DNA from: Mycobacterium colombiense
Lineage (GTDB): Bacteria > Actinomycetota > Actinomycetes > Mycobacteriales > Mycobacteriaceae
Reading direction: 5' to 3'
DNA length: 64,000 nucleotides
Assembly (NCBI RefSeq): GCF_001953985.1
Contig: NZ_MBEI01000051.1
Coordinates: 287,280 to 351,279, forward strand
The translations under genes were made by a program, and so were the position numbers. Each line of letters starts with the position of its first letter. Position 1 is the first letter of the stretch. Below the pieces are notes generated by a model, which was given only the letters and a program-made list of their open reading frames with translations, was not told the origin of the DNA and searched no databases. This document shows, piece by piece, positions 10,780 to 19,080 of this stretch.

Positions 10780-11337
10780 TCACGGCGCCGCCCCGGTGAG
10801 GTAGTGGGCGAGCACCGGGCGCAGCCATTCGGTCAGCGTCGCGTTGTCCATCGCGGCCAGCGCGGGCACACCAACAATGTTGCGCGCCATGGCGATTCCC
10901 AATACCTGCGATCCCACCATCGCGGTCCGCTCGGCGGCGCGGTCGGGGGTGACGGTGCCCAGGGCCGGCGCCACCTTCTCGACGAACACCTCCAGCAGCG
11001 CGTCGGCGGCCGTCCGGTTGGTGGCGGCCGCGCGCAGCAGCGGCAGGAACGACCCGGCCGGATCCCACACCCGGATGAGGAACGGCACCAGTATGTCGGC
11101 GATGCGTTCCGGGGCGACGCCGGTGAGGTCCGGAAAGGCGATTTCGAGCCGCGAGACCGCGGCGAACAGGTCGGCTTTGTTGCCGAAGTAGTGCATGACG
11201 AGCGCGGGATCGACGCCGGCCTCGGCCGCGATCGACCGGATGGTGGTCCGCTCGAAGCCGTGGGTGGAGAACAGGGTCCGCGCCGCACTGAGGATTGTCG
11301 CGCGGGTGACTTTGCCGTCGCGAGTTTTACCGGGCAT
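10780..11337 (-). CDS. TetR-family regulator, divergent from the monooxygenase pair
   Basis: This 185-residue TetR regulator has the helix-turn-helix at residues about 10-55 (RATILSAARTLFSTHGFERT, then IRSIAAEAGVDPALVMHYF). The C-terminal ligand domain shows LEVFVEKVAPAL and RTAMVGSQVLGIAMARNIVG. It is transcribed away from a small unknown gene and a flavin monooxygenase. The 96-nt gap holds two near-identical palindromes that are the obvious operator, so it probably represses both itself and that pair. The inducer is not identifiable. Confidence 0.92.
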   Translation of the reverse strand: MPGKTRDGKVTRATILSAARTLFSTHGFERTTIRSIAAEAGVDPALVMHYFGNKADLFAAVSRLEIAFPDLTGVAPERIADILVPFLIRVWDPAGSFLPLLRAAATNRTAADALLEVFVEKVAPALGTVTPDRAAERTAMVGSQVLGIAMARNIVGVPALAAMDNATLTEWLRPVLAHYLTGAAP

Positions 11338-11350
11338 GCCGAAATTCTAG

Positions 11351-11409
11351 TTCAACAACTGTTGACATCGCTAGCAACTGGACTTACTTTGATTTCAACA
11401 ATTGTTGAA
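11351..11409. promoter_or_regulatory. Two TetR operator palindromes
   Basis: TTCAACAATTGTTGAA (11394-11409) is a perfect 16-bp palindrome. TTCAACAACTGTTGAC (11351-11366) differs from it at two positions. They are spaced 43 bp start to start, about four helical turns, in the gap between the TetR gene and the divergent small gene. A site near each gene start fits repression of both directions. Confidence 0.8.
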
Positions 11410-11433
11410 TCGGTTGGTCGAGGAGGCTCGGAC

Positions 11434-11841
11434 ATGACCGTGACCGTCATCCAGATCGGGCTCGATCCCGACGTCATCGACTACTCGTCGCCGGAGTTCG
11501 CCCAGTTCGGGGGCCTGTCGAGGGAGGCGCTGCGGGCCGCCAACGACGACAACGTCGCGGGTCTGCGCGCCGCCGGCTACCGGGTCGACAACTGCCTGAT
11601 CGACTTCGGCACCGCCGGCGCCGAGAAGGCCGGCGAGTGGCTGCGCGCCAAGCACTACGACGCCGTGCTGATCGGCGCCGGGATTCGCCTGGTCGCCGGC
11701 AACACCCTGCTGTTCGAGTCGATCATCAACCTCGCGCACACCACCCAGACCGGCTGCCGCTTCGTCTTCAACCAGGCAGCGCAATCCACCCCCGGCGACA
11801 TCCGTCGCTGGTACCCGCAACCGGAAGGAGCGGTCCGATGA
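11434..11841 (+). CDS. Unknown 135-residue protein coupled to the monooxygenase
   Basis: I do not recognise the family. The protein begins MTVTVIQIGLDPDVIDYSSP and has a Rossmann-like look in the middle (KHYDAVLIGAGIRLVAGNTL). It has no signal peptide or membrane segment. The start ATG is preceded by AGGAGG at 11421-11426, seven bases away, a very good ribosome binding site. This rules out the longer upstream reading. Its stop overlaps the monooxygenase start by four bases (ATGA), so the two are translationally coupled. It sits directly downstream of the TetR palindromes. A partner or substrate-handling role for the flavoprotein is inference only. Confidence 0.85.
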   Translation: MTVTVIQIGLDPDVIDYSSPEFAQFGGLSREALRAANDDNVAGLRAAGYRVDNCLIDFGTAGAEKAGEWLRAKHYDAVLIGAGIRLVAGNTLLFESIINLAHTTQTGCRFVFNQAAQSTPGDIRRWYPQPEGAVR

Positions 11842-13301
11842 GTACAAATACTGTTCGCGAGGTCGACGTCCTCGTGGTGGGAGCCGGCCCCACCGGCCTG
11901 ACCGCCGCGGGTGACCTGGCCCGCGCCGGACGGTCGGTGACGGTGCTGGAGCGCTGGCCCGCCGAAAACCCGACCAGCCGCGCGTTCGCCGTCATGCCCC
12001 GGACGCTGGAGGTCCTCGACGCGCGCGACGCGGCCGACGAACTGCTCGCAGTCGGGCAGCGCGGACCTGACGTGACGCTGTTCGCCAAGGCCCGCATCGA
12101 CCTGACTCGCATCGACTCGGCCTACCCGTTCGTCCTGGTCACCCCGCAGACCAACGTTGACGCGGCACTGCGCCGCTACGCGGTGGCCGAGGGGGCCGAC
12201 ATCCGGCGCGGCGTCGAGGTGGTCGCGCTCGAGCAGGACGCCGCGGGCGTCACCGTCACCGCCCGCCCCAAGGACGACGGCGATCCCGCACACCGGCAGA
12301 CGTGGCGGGCGCGGTACGTGATCGGCGCCGACGGCGCACACAGCACCGTCCGCACGCTGCTGGGCGTCGACTTCCCCGGCAAGACGGTGCTGACCTCGCT
12401 GATGCTGGCCGACGTCAAGCTGGCCCACGGCCCGGCGCGCGGCGGACTGGTGGTGGGCACCACCGGCGACGTGTTGGGGTTCTTGGCCCCGTACAACCGC
12501 CACGACGAGGACGGCTCGTGGTATCGGGCCCTGGTCTGGGACCGCGACCACCAGCTGCCCGACAGCGCGCCCGTCGAGGACGCCGAGATCATCGAGGTCC
12601 TGGCCCGCGCCATGGGAACCGACTTCGGCGTCATCGAGATCGGCTGGAAGTCGCGATTCCATTGCGACGAAAGGCAAGTCGCGCGGTACCGGCACGGACG
12701 GGTGTTCCTGTCCGGCGACGCCGCGCACGTGCACTCGCCGATGGGCGGCCAGGGCATGAACACCGGCATCCAGGATGCCGCGAACCTGGCCTGGAAGCTC
12801 GACGCGGTGCTCGGCGGCGCCGACGACGCCCTGCTGGACACCTACCAGGACGAACGCCACCCGATCGGCAAGCGGGTGCTGTTGCAGTCCGGGATGGTCG
12901 CCCGGGGCGCGACGCTGCACCGGCGGCCGGCGATCTGGCTGCGTAATCTGTTGGCTCCCAACCTGCTTCGGATACCCGCGGTACAGGACTTCGTGGCCGG
13001 CAGTTTCGCGGGCACGGCGTTGCGGTACGGCCGGCGCGGACTGGTCGGCACCCGCGCCGCCACGATTCCCCTGGTCGACGAAAGGTTGACGCACCTGCAG
13101 CGCGGTGGTGGCTTCGTCTTCATCCGCGAATACGGCGCCGCCCCAATCGAGGCACCCGGGATGCTGCAGGCCGAGCGCGCCGACCACGGGCCGGCCGTGC
13201 TGGTACGCCCCGACGGCTACATCGCGTGGGCCGGCGCTTCGGCGCAGGCGCCGGACGGGATCACGAACATGGCCGCGGCAACTACCGTGCCCGCGTGGTG
13301 A
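11838..13301 (+). CDS. Class A FAD-dependent aromatic-type monooxygenase
   Basis: This 487-residue flavoprotein hydroxylase of the PheA/TfdB/PgaE type contains the FAD dinucleotide motif VLVVGAGPTGLTAAGDLARA (residues 11-30). It also has ARYVIGADGAHSTVRTLLG (DG motif, near 165) and GRVFLSGDAAHVHSPMGGQG (GD motif, near 290), then MNTGIQDAANLAWKL. Such enzymes use NAD(P)H and O2 to hydroxylate phenolic or polyketide substrates. The C-terminal region (ADHGPAVLVRPDGYIAWAG) is the usual thioredoxin-like domain end. The start ATG overlaps the upstream stop and has AAGGAG seven bases before it. Control by the divergent TetR suggests induction by an aromatic compound; the substrate is unknown. Confidence 0.93.
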   Translation: MSTNTVREVDVLVVGAGPTGLTAAGDLARAGRSVTVLERWPAENPTSRAFAVMPRTLEVLDARDAADELLAVGQRGPDVTLFAKARIDLTRIDSAYPFVLVTPQTNVDAALRRYAVAEGADIRRGVEVVALEQDAAGVTVTARPKDDGDPAHRQTWRARYVIGADGAHSTVRTLLGVDFPGKTVLTSLMLADVKLAHGPARGGLVVGTTGDVLGFLAPYNRHDEDGSWYRALVWDRDHQLPDSAPVEDAEIIEVLARAMGTDFGVIEIGWKSRFHCDERQVARYRHGRVFLSGDAAHVHSPMGGQGMNTGIQDAANLAWKLDAVLGGADDALLDTYQDERHPIGKRVLLQSGMVARGATLHRRPAIWLRNLLAPNLLRIPAVQDFVAGSFAGTALRYGRRGLVGTRAATIPLVDERLTHLQRGGGFVFIREYGAAPIEAPGMLQAERADHGPAVLVRPDGYIAWAGASAQAPDGITNMAAATTVPAW

Positions 13302-13308
13302 TTTCGTT

Positions 13309-14088
13309 CTAGTCCGCGTGCTCGTGTTGGACGAACGACCGGAGATGACGGCGGGTCTGGTGGTCCTCCGCGCCGGGCTCGCCGTCGCTGTGCCGGCCCC
13401 GCGTGTAATCGCCTTGCCACGGCACCTTCTCGTTCCCGGCGCCGCCCGCGGCTTCCTGCTCGCGGCCCAGTGCGCCGCGTGAACCGAGGAAGTGCTCGTG
13501 CTTGCGGTGCAATTCTTCGTCGGATTCGATGGGCCGAAGCTCGGGGACGAACTCCTCCAGCTCGGCCCGGCGCTGCGGCACGATCATGCAGATCGGCTCG
13601 CCTACCTCGAATCGCACCGGCATGAACTCGCGGGTGAACTTCCAGTTCATGCTGAAACTCGAGCTGGACCAATCGGTTTCGACGATGCCTTCCAGCGGGG
13701 AGATGGCGTCCTTCGGATAGTTGGCCGGCCCGCGGGCCAGCAGGTTGTAGCCCGGCGGGGTGCGAAACAGAATCGGCAGATGCCAGGTCAAGATGCCGTA
13801 GCCGAAGTGGCTGGAGGGCAGGAACTGGCCGCTTTCGCGGGTGTCGGGGGCGATCATCAGGTTCGTGCGGTCGTTGCCGCCCATCCACGTTGCGGTGAAC
13901 GCGCTGCGATTGCGCACCTCCCAGCCGCTCTGGTTGGCGATCAGCATCGGCAGACACCGGTGCGGCCAACCTTGCCGTATCTCCGACATCCACTCCCGGC
14001 CGATCGGCGCGCGGCTGATCGGGGGCGCGATCTCATGGGTGATGTACCCGATCAGGGGGCGCTGCCGCCTGTCGGAGTTGTCACTCAT
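13309..14088 (-). CDS. Unknown 259-residue protein (possibly DUF6065-like)
   Basis: I cannot give a function. The protein has a globular N-terminal two thirds rich in Trp and Pro (MLIANQSGWEVRNRSAFTA, GYGILTWHLPILFRTPPGY, MNWKFTREF) and an ELEEFVPELRPI segment. A polar, low-complexity tail rich in His, Arg, Gly and Glu follows from about residue 200. The pattern resembles proteins annotated as DUF6065, but I am not certain. There is no signal peptide or membrane segment. It is convergent with the monooxygenase, with a gap of only 7 nt, and its upstream 263 nt separate it from the AveC-NorQ-NorD run on the same strand. Confidence 0.75.
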   Translation of the reverse strand: MSDNSDRRQRPLIGYITHEIAPPISRAPIGREWMSEIRQGWPHRCLPMLIANQSGWEVRNRSAFTATWMGGNDRTNLMIAPDTRESGQFLPSSHFGYGILTWHLPILFRTPPGYNLLARGPANYPKDAISPLEGIVETDWSSSSFSMNWKFTREFMPVRFEVGEPICMIVPQRRAELEEFVPELRPIESDEELHRKHEHFLGSRGALGREQEAAGGAGNEKVPWQGDYTRGRHSDGEPGAEDHQTRRHLRSFVQHEHAD

Positions 14089-14206
14089 CGGCTCCTCAAT
14101 TCGCTGGTTGCCCTCGTCCCGCCGTGGGAATCACGTCCACCATAGAGGCATAGCGCATGTCATGCCCGCCGACGGAGGTCAGAGGTATTGCGGCTGGGAC
14201 TCCCAC

Positions 14207-14389
14207 TCACCACGTTGGCGGGTCACCTTCGACTGCACGCTGGTAGCGCTCGAGCACATCAGGGGTCTCGACCTGCCGGTGTGCGAGGGGCCGCTCGCTG
14301 AGCAGGAGTGGCCGGGCCTTGACGTGCGCGATGCGCAGCCGCTCGGCGTGGTCAGCGAACTCGCGACGGTCTCGTCGCGGCGAGTTCAC
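14207..14389 (-). CDS. Possible small protein downstream of the NorD-like gene
   Basis: A GTG-initiated frame of 60 codons starts inside the last 38 nt of the NorD-like gene and continues past its stop. It encodes a charged segment (ERLRIAHVKARPLLLSER) ending in DPPTW. Third-position GC is near 78 percent by hand count, so it looks coded rather than random. It may be a short separate gene, or the true C-terminus of NorD displaced by a frameshift. No clear ribosome binding site is visible. Confidence 0.35.
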   Translation of the reverse strand: MNSPRRDRREFADHAERLRIAHVKARPLLLSERPLAHRQVETPDVLERYQRAVEGDPPTW

Positions 14390-16055
14390 GCAGGGAAGAC
14401 AGGAACAACTCATCCATTCGTGGGCTCAATTCGGTCAGCGTTGCGGCGCTCGCATAGCCGGCGGAACCAAAGACACGTTCGAGCGCATCGGTAGCAGTCG
14501 TGGTCCCGATGGAAAGACAAAGGCAGGCAACGCCTTCTGCCCGCAGTTCTTCGAGGGCCTTGAAGGAGTCGGCTTCGGCATAGCGGCCTTCGTAGCCGTC
14601 GTCGTAGGGGAATCCATCGGAAAGGACGACCAACAGCCGATTCGGTGTGCCCGCCTGACTTTTGAGGATCTCGCCGGCACCGCGGATGCCGGCACCGAGG
14701 CGCGTATAGCCCGACGGTTCGAGCTGGTTGAGCCGCGCGCGCCCGACAGCGCCGAAACTCTGGTCGAACGTCTTGATGACCGGCAGATGGACGGCGTGGC
14801 GGCCCTGTGATCTGAAGGCGTAGACGGCGACCCGATCACCAAGCTCTTCGAGTGTCACGGCCAGAGTGGCGGCCGCGCGTCGCTGGTGGTCGTGCACTGC
14901 GAGGCCATCCGCATCGGCGTCGATGGCGGACCCGGACGCGTCGATCAAAATGAGCACGCCGAGATTGCGGGCAAGTTTGCGGCGCTCCAGGTAGACGTGC
15001 TCGGGTGAGGAGAAGCCTGATTGCAGATCGACGAACAGATCGATGAGCGCCTCGATGTCGAGGTCATCCCCGTCGGCACGGCTGCGCAGGACCTTCGGCC
15101 CGAGGCCGACGCGAGCCAGACGGCGCCGCAGCATGTCGTCGTGCGCCACACCGGCATCCGAGACGTCGGCGGCTACGGTCAGTGGAAAGTCGATGACCCG
15201 GCACCAGTCAGGCTTGTACCGGTCGTCGAAGACGTCCCACTCGGGATACAGGGCGCCGCCCACGCCTATCGCTGGACCGGGCTTGCCGTCATCGGTGAAC
15301 CGGACCCGGGTGGGCAGGGGACGCGCATTCGGACCGACCTCTTTCGCCCGGCGCATTGAGCGAACCGTCAGCTCGGCGCCCGCAGCGCCCACTCCAGGAG
15401 AGCTCGAACCTCCGAACATCTTGCGGAAATAGTCCGACATCGACTTGTTGTTGAGGAACGGACTTTCAAACAATTTGAGGATCTTGCTGTCCCCCGACTT
15501 CCCGCCGTCATCGTCTTCGTCGTCGTCCTCCGACTCGGGCATCTCGATAGGGTCGAACCGCAATTGCAGATCTTTGTTGGTGGCCTGACCACCCGGTCCA
15601 GTGGACGCCGCCATCAGCCGGGACGGCTTGATGACACCGAACCATCCCGGCGGGTCGCCAACCTTGATTCGGCTCTTGGCCACCTCGAGTGACTCATCGG
15701 CGGTCGTAGTACTGGGTCGTTCGTCCGGGAGGAGCACGGCATCGAGGGGAACGTGCCGGGCGAGGTCGGCGAGAACCCGTCGACCTTCGAGTGCCAGGTA
15801 ACGGCGCGCCAAGGTGGAACGTGCGCGCAATCCCCTGACCAACCGCGGATCAAGGCTGCCCGCGCCGAGAAGTGCCGCCTGCACCACCATCTCGCGGCGC
15901 TGCTGCGCGACGGAGGCGCCGGGCGACACGAAGATGAACCTGCCGTCGGTGTGCACAGGCAGGCCGGCCGGCGCCTCGGTGACTTCGACGGACCTGCCGG
16001 CGATGTATGTGGCGAGGAACCGGAACCGGTCGGGATTGTTAGGCGCGTCGGTCAC
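14352..16055 (-). CDS. NorD/CbbO-like VWA-domain protein
   Basis: This protein of about 567 residues has a C-terminal von Willebrand A domain carrying the MIDAS motif DASGS in ILIDASGSAID (near residue 370). Downstream elements include LLVVLSDGFPYDDGY and ACLCLSIGT. A strongly acidic linker (PESEDDDEDDDGGKSGDSK) lies near residues 170-190. This is the layout of NorD and CbbO, which work with a NorQ/CbbQ AAA+ ATPase to remodel a client enzyme, often helping load a metal or strip an inhibitor. The start is GTG at 16055, overlapping the NorQ-like gene by 17 nt. No nitric oxide reductase or Rubisco gene is nearby, so the client must be different. Confidence 0.88.
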   Translation of the reverse strand: MTDAPNNPDRFRFLATYIAGRSVEVTEAPAGLPVHTDGRFIFVSPGASVAQQRREMVVQAALLGAGSLDPRLVRGLRARSTLARRYLALEGRRVLADLARHVPLDAVLLPDERPSTTTADESLEVAKSRIKVGDPPGWFGVIKPSRLMAASTGPGGQATNKDLQLRFDPIEMPESEDDDEDDDGGKSGDSKILKLFESPFLNNKSMSDYFRKMFGGSSSPGVGAAGAELTVRSMRRAKEVGPNARPLPTRVRFTDDGKPGPAIGVGGALYPEWDVFDDRYKPDWCRVIDFPLTVAADVSDAGVAHDDMLRRRLARVGLGPKVLRSRADGDDLDIEALIDLFVDLQSGFSSPEHVYLERRKLARNLGVLILIDASGSAIDADADGLAVHDHQRRAAATLAVTLEELGDRVAVYAFRSQGRHAVHLPVIKTFDQSFGAVGRARLNQLEPSGYTRLGAGIRGAGEILKSQAGTPNRLLVVLSDGFPYDDGYEGRYAEADSFKALEELRAEGVACLCLSIGTTTATDALERVFGSAGYASAATLTELSPRMDELFLSSLRELAATRPSRVR

Positions 16056-16869
16056 TTTGGGGCAGGACGGTGTTGACGAGTTCGTCGAGGGCTCGGATGA
16101 CATCGTCGTCGTCGGAGAGCACCTGGACGACGGCCGCGTGGACTGCACTGCGCAGGTTCAGCCCTTCGGCGGCAAGGCCGGCGGCGAGAATCAACATGCG
16201 CGTGGAGGACACCTCGCGCAAGGGTGAGCCGTCGAGGTTGCGGATGGCGTAAGCGAGCTTGACCAACGAACGTGCGGTCTCGGTGTCGATCCCGGCTTCG
16301 TAGGCAACCACCTCCGTCTCGATCTCCGGGGACGGGTAGCCGAGCTCGATGGCGACGAAGCGCTGGCGGGTCGACTCCTTGAGGTTCTTCAGGACGCTCT
16401 GGTAGCCGGGGTTGTAGGAGATCACCAGCTGGAATCCGGGTGCCGCCCGCAAGGTGGTGCCGAGCCGATCGACCGGAAGCTCCCGACGGTGATCGGCGAG
16501 CGGATGGATGACCACGGTGGTGTCCTGGCGCGCCTCCACCACCTCGTCCAGATAGAAGATGGCGCCCTCGCGCACGGCGCGAGTCAAGGGTCCGTCCACC
16601 CAGACCGTTTCACCGCCCTTGAGCAGGAACCGGCCCACCAGATCGGCCGACGTCATGTCCTCGTGGCCGGCAACGGTGATCAGGTCCCGGCCGAGCTGGT
16701 GGGCCATCGCCTCCACGAATCGTGTTTTTCCGCATCCGGTGGGGCCTTTCAGCAGCACCGGCAGGCCGCGGCGGGCGGCCGCGCGGAAGACTTCCACCTC
16801 GTCGCCGACGGCTCGGTAGAACGGCGCATCCGATAGGGAGCGAACGGCGGCGGGCTGGCTGTTCAACAA
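16039..16869 (-). CDS. CbbQ/NirQ/NorQ/GvpN-family AAA+ ATPase
   Basis: This 276-residue MoxR-branch AAA+ ATPase has Walker A GPTGCGKT (near residue 42), Walker B AIFYLDEVVEA (near 105), sensor-like QLVISYNPGYQ (near 155) and an arginine-containing STRQRFVAIEL segment. The C-terminal region with REVSSTRMLILAAGLAAEG matches the CbbQ family. It is likely a hexameric chaperone that pairs with the VWA protein encoded immediately downstream. The start is TTG at 16869, directly abutting the stop of the AveC-like gene. A GGGGGA stretch just upstream acts as ribosome binding site, so the three genes form one tightly coupled unit. Confidence 0.93.
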   Translation of the reverse strand: MLNSQPAAVRSLSDAPFYRAVGDEVEVFRAAARRGLPVLLKGPTGCGKTRFVEAMAHQLGRDLITVAGHEDMTSADLVGRFLLKGGETVWVDGPLTRAVREGAIFYLDEVVEARQDTTVVIHPLADHRRELPVDRLGTTLRAAPGFQLVISYNPGYQSVLKNLKESTRQRFVAIELGYPSPEIETEVVAYEAGIDTETARSLVKLAYAIRNLDGSPLREVSSTRMLILAAGLAAEGLNLRSAVHAAVVQVLSDDDDVIRALDELVNTVLPQSDRRA

Positions 16870-18039
16870 TTACTTCCCCCGATCGAGTGGAACGTTTGCC
16901 GGCGGCTTTACGCCCGCGGGGAGGACAAGCTGCCCGTCGTGGTTGATGTAGCCCGAATTCGTCAGGGGCACCGGCAGAGACGGATCGGGGCACGGCCGAT
17001 CGGTTTCCGCACCGCAGATGCCCATCAGGAAATACGAGCGCTTCAGGATGTCGTCGGGCCAGGGATCTTGGTGCATCGCGAACCACTGCGCGGGCAGGTT
17101 GTAGAAGACGAAGAAGAAGGCGCTGCAGGCGGCAAAGATCGCCAGGAAGCGGGCGAGCTGCTGTCTGGCGAGACCGCCTCGAACGTGGTCCAGCCCGCGT
17201 TCGACGAAGGTCCGGCCGCGGTCGTCGGTGAAGTAGCGCAGGCAGCACAGTCCGGCCTGCACGCCGCCCCACATGAGCCCTTCATAGAGCGGCCACTGGT
17301 AGTAGGTACCGGGATTGACCGACAAGGCCCGAATAGCGCCGGGGTAGGTGAAGAGACCCATCGGCATGAGGAACAACCCCTCGATGACGAAATCGAAGAC
17401 GAAGGTCCAGGCGATCACCACGCCGATCAAGCCGAAGGTGTTGATGTTGGGCCAGCGCTGCTTGGCTTTGCGCATTACCCAGCACCCAAGCATCGTGCAG
17501 AGCAGCACGAAGAAGTAGCCCGGCGCATTCATCAGGAACGGCTCGGCCATCATGGCACCCGGTTTTCCGAACGAGACCCAACCCGGAATGTCCTGGACCC
17601 ATGAGCCCCGGTTCCACATCCAGGTGTTGTAGGTGCTCCATGTGTTGAAGTAGTTCAGCAGCGGATCCTGAAAGAACAGCAAGCCGCATGAGATCAGGAG
17701 CATCCCGTCCAGGGTGACTCGCCGCTCACGGCGCCACGGCCGAATGATGAACCACCAGAAGGCAACCGGCAGCCCGACGACGATCACGGCGGTCCAGGTG
17801 AAAAGGATCGCCTTCATGAACGCCGGTGGATCGCTCGGCCCCGGAGGGACCCGCTCGAAATTGGGGCCGACGATCCAGCGGATCCACACGTACAGCTGAA
17901 AAGCGAGAATGGCGCCCCCGGCGATGGCCCAGATCCGCACGGGCTTGGACTTGGGAGCAGCCCTGGTCCCGAGTGAAGCCACGTCCCCGAGCGACTCGGT
18001 AACCACCGGTGTGCTCTTGCCGCTCGCCAGTTCAGTCAT
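16870..18039 (-). CDS. AveC-like (spirocyclase family) membrane protein, copy 1
   Basis: This 389-residue membrane protein has about seven hydrophobic spans, among them AIAGGAILAFQLYVWIRWIV near residue 37 and FVLLCTMLGCWVMRKA near 176. Others are LIGVVIAWTFVFDFVIEGLF near 203 and FLAIFAACSAFFFVFYNLPA near 295. Conserved polar motifs between them are FIIRPWRRERRVTLDGM, FFQDPLLNYFNTW, YEGLMWGG and FTDDRGRT. The pattern is that of the AveC-like family, named after the avermectin spirocyclase; mycobacterial members have no known reaction. The start ATG has AGGAGGG seven bases upstream. It heads the run AveC-NorQ-NorD, so it is the prime candidate client of that ATPase pair. Confidence 0.85.
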   Translation of the reverse strand: MTELASGKSTPVVTESLGDVASLGTRAAPKSKPVRIWAIAGGAILAFQLYVWIRWIVGPNFERVPPGPSDPPAFMKAILFTWTAVIVVGLPVAFWWFIIRPWRRERRVTLDGMLLISCGLLFFQDPLLNYFNTWSTYNTWMWNRGSWVQDIPGWVSFGKPGAMMAEPFLMNAPGYFFVLLCTMLGCWVMRKAKQRWPNINTFGLIGVVIAWTFVFDFVIEGLFLMPMGLFTYPGAIRALSVNPGTYYQWPLYEGLMWGGVQAGLCCLRYFTDDRGRTFVERGLDHVRGGLARQQLARFLAIFAACSAFFFVFYNLPAQWFAMHQDPWPDDILKRSYFLMGICGAETDRPCPDPSLPVPLTNSGYINHDGQLVLPAGVKPPANVPLDRGK

Positions 18040-18189
18040 GACACTGCCCTCCTGAATCGTCGTGATACAGCGTCCGTGAACCCGGCCGCGCCAGCGACGC
18101 CACCGGCCACGGCGCGCCCGCGATACGCATGCCCACGCTCACGATGAGGCGATCAGTCGTGAAGCTCGGATAGCCGGGTCTCCGTTAAC

Positions 18190-18203
18190 ATACCAACTGG
18201 TAT
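18190..18203. promoter_or_regulatory. Candidate TetR operator
   Basis: ATACCAACTGGTAT is an inverted repeat with perfect 6-nt arms around a 2-nt centre. It lies in the 209-nt gap between the AveC-like copy 1 gene and the divergent TetR gene, 45 nt before the TetR start. A related half, GATAACCAAGGATAATC, follows. Its position suggests that TetR controls both directions. Confidence 0.5.
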
Positions 18204-18248
18204 CTCGATAACCAAGGATAATCTCAGATTCTATGGCAGAATCGCGAC

Positions 18249-18851
18249 ATGGTTGAGCGCTGGACGCGAGAGCGGCGCCTTGAGCACACTCGTTCGCTGC
18301 TGTTGGACGCCGCGGAGGAGGTGTTTGCCGAAAAAGGCTTCATGGCAGCCTCTCTCGACGACATCGCACACGCCGCGGGTTACACGAAGGGCGCCATCTA
18401 CAAACACTTCGCCGCGAAGGAAGACCTGTTCCTGGCGGTGAGCGATCGCTACTGGCGCCGGTATTTCGACAACTTCTCCGAGGTGATGTCGACCGCCACC
18501 CAGATCGGAGCGCGCGAACTCGACCAAATCGCCGAACGTTGGCGAAAACTCAGCGATGACCGCGGCGCCGAGCACGCCGCGTTGGGACACGAATTTACCT
18601 TGTATCTACTTCGCAACCCCGACGCACGGGAACGGGTGGCCGCGAAGCGATCAGAAGTCGTCGAAGCACTGGCCAAGTTCATCGTCGAAGGCATAAACCG
18701 GCTAGGCGGAGCTCTGCTGATCCCTCCACTGACATTCGCCCACATACTCGTCGCCACCACTGACTCCGTCATGCTGGGCAGCCAGCTCGATGACGTCGAT
18801 CTCTACCGGCCCACCCTTGAAATGTATGTCTCCGTCATCAAGTTGCCTTGA
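18249..18851 (+). CDS. TetR-family regulator between two AveC-like genes
   Basis: This 200-residue regulator has an N-terminal helix-turn-helix at about residues 10-60 (RSLLLDAAEEVFAEKGFMAA, then DDIAHAAGYTKGAIYKHFAAKEDLF). The C-terminal domain includes GHEFTLYLLRNPDARERVA, as in TetR_C members of the RutR/AcrR kind. It is divergent from the AveC-NorQ-NorD run and 229 nt upstream of the second AveC-like gene on the same strand. It is therefore likely the local controller of both copies. The ligand is unknown. Confidence 0.92.
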   Translation: MVERWTRERRLEHTRSLLLDAAEEVFAEKGFMAASLDDIAHAAGYTKGAIYKHFAAKEDLFLAVSDRYWRRYFDNFSEVMSTATQIGARELDQIAERWRKLSDDRGAEHAALGHEFTLYLLRNPDARERVAAKRSEVVEALAKFIVEGINRLGGALLIPPLTFAHILVATTDSVMLGSQLDDVDLYRPTLEMYVSVIKLP

Positions 18852-19080
18852 GCACAACATCTTTCGCCCAGGCCAGCTGTCTGAAACCCCTTTTACCCGT
18901 CTCGCCGAATAGCTAGGAGCTTCTGCGCGCATTCTGGGAACCTCTTCCGATTCTTGGATACCCATGAGTATATTGGCGGACGATTGGACCAATGGCTCCC
19001 GCCCTCAATCGCCGGCCTCGTCGCTGGGCCGCGCGGAGGCGCGACGAACCTCTCTGCGACACAGGAGGACACAGCGCGCA

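Noticed and set aside
18964..19080. Longer start for AveC-like copy 2
   Set aside because: The extra 39 residues have no counterpart in copy 1, and the AGGAGG site supports ATG 19081.
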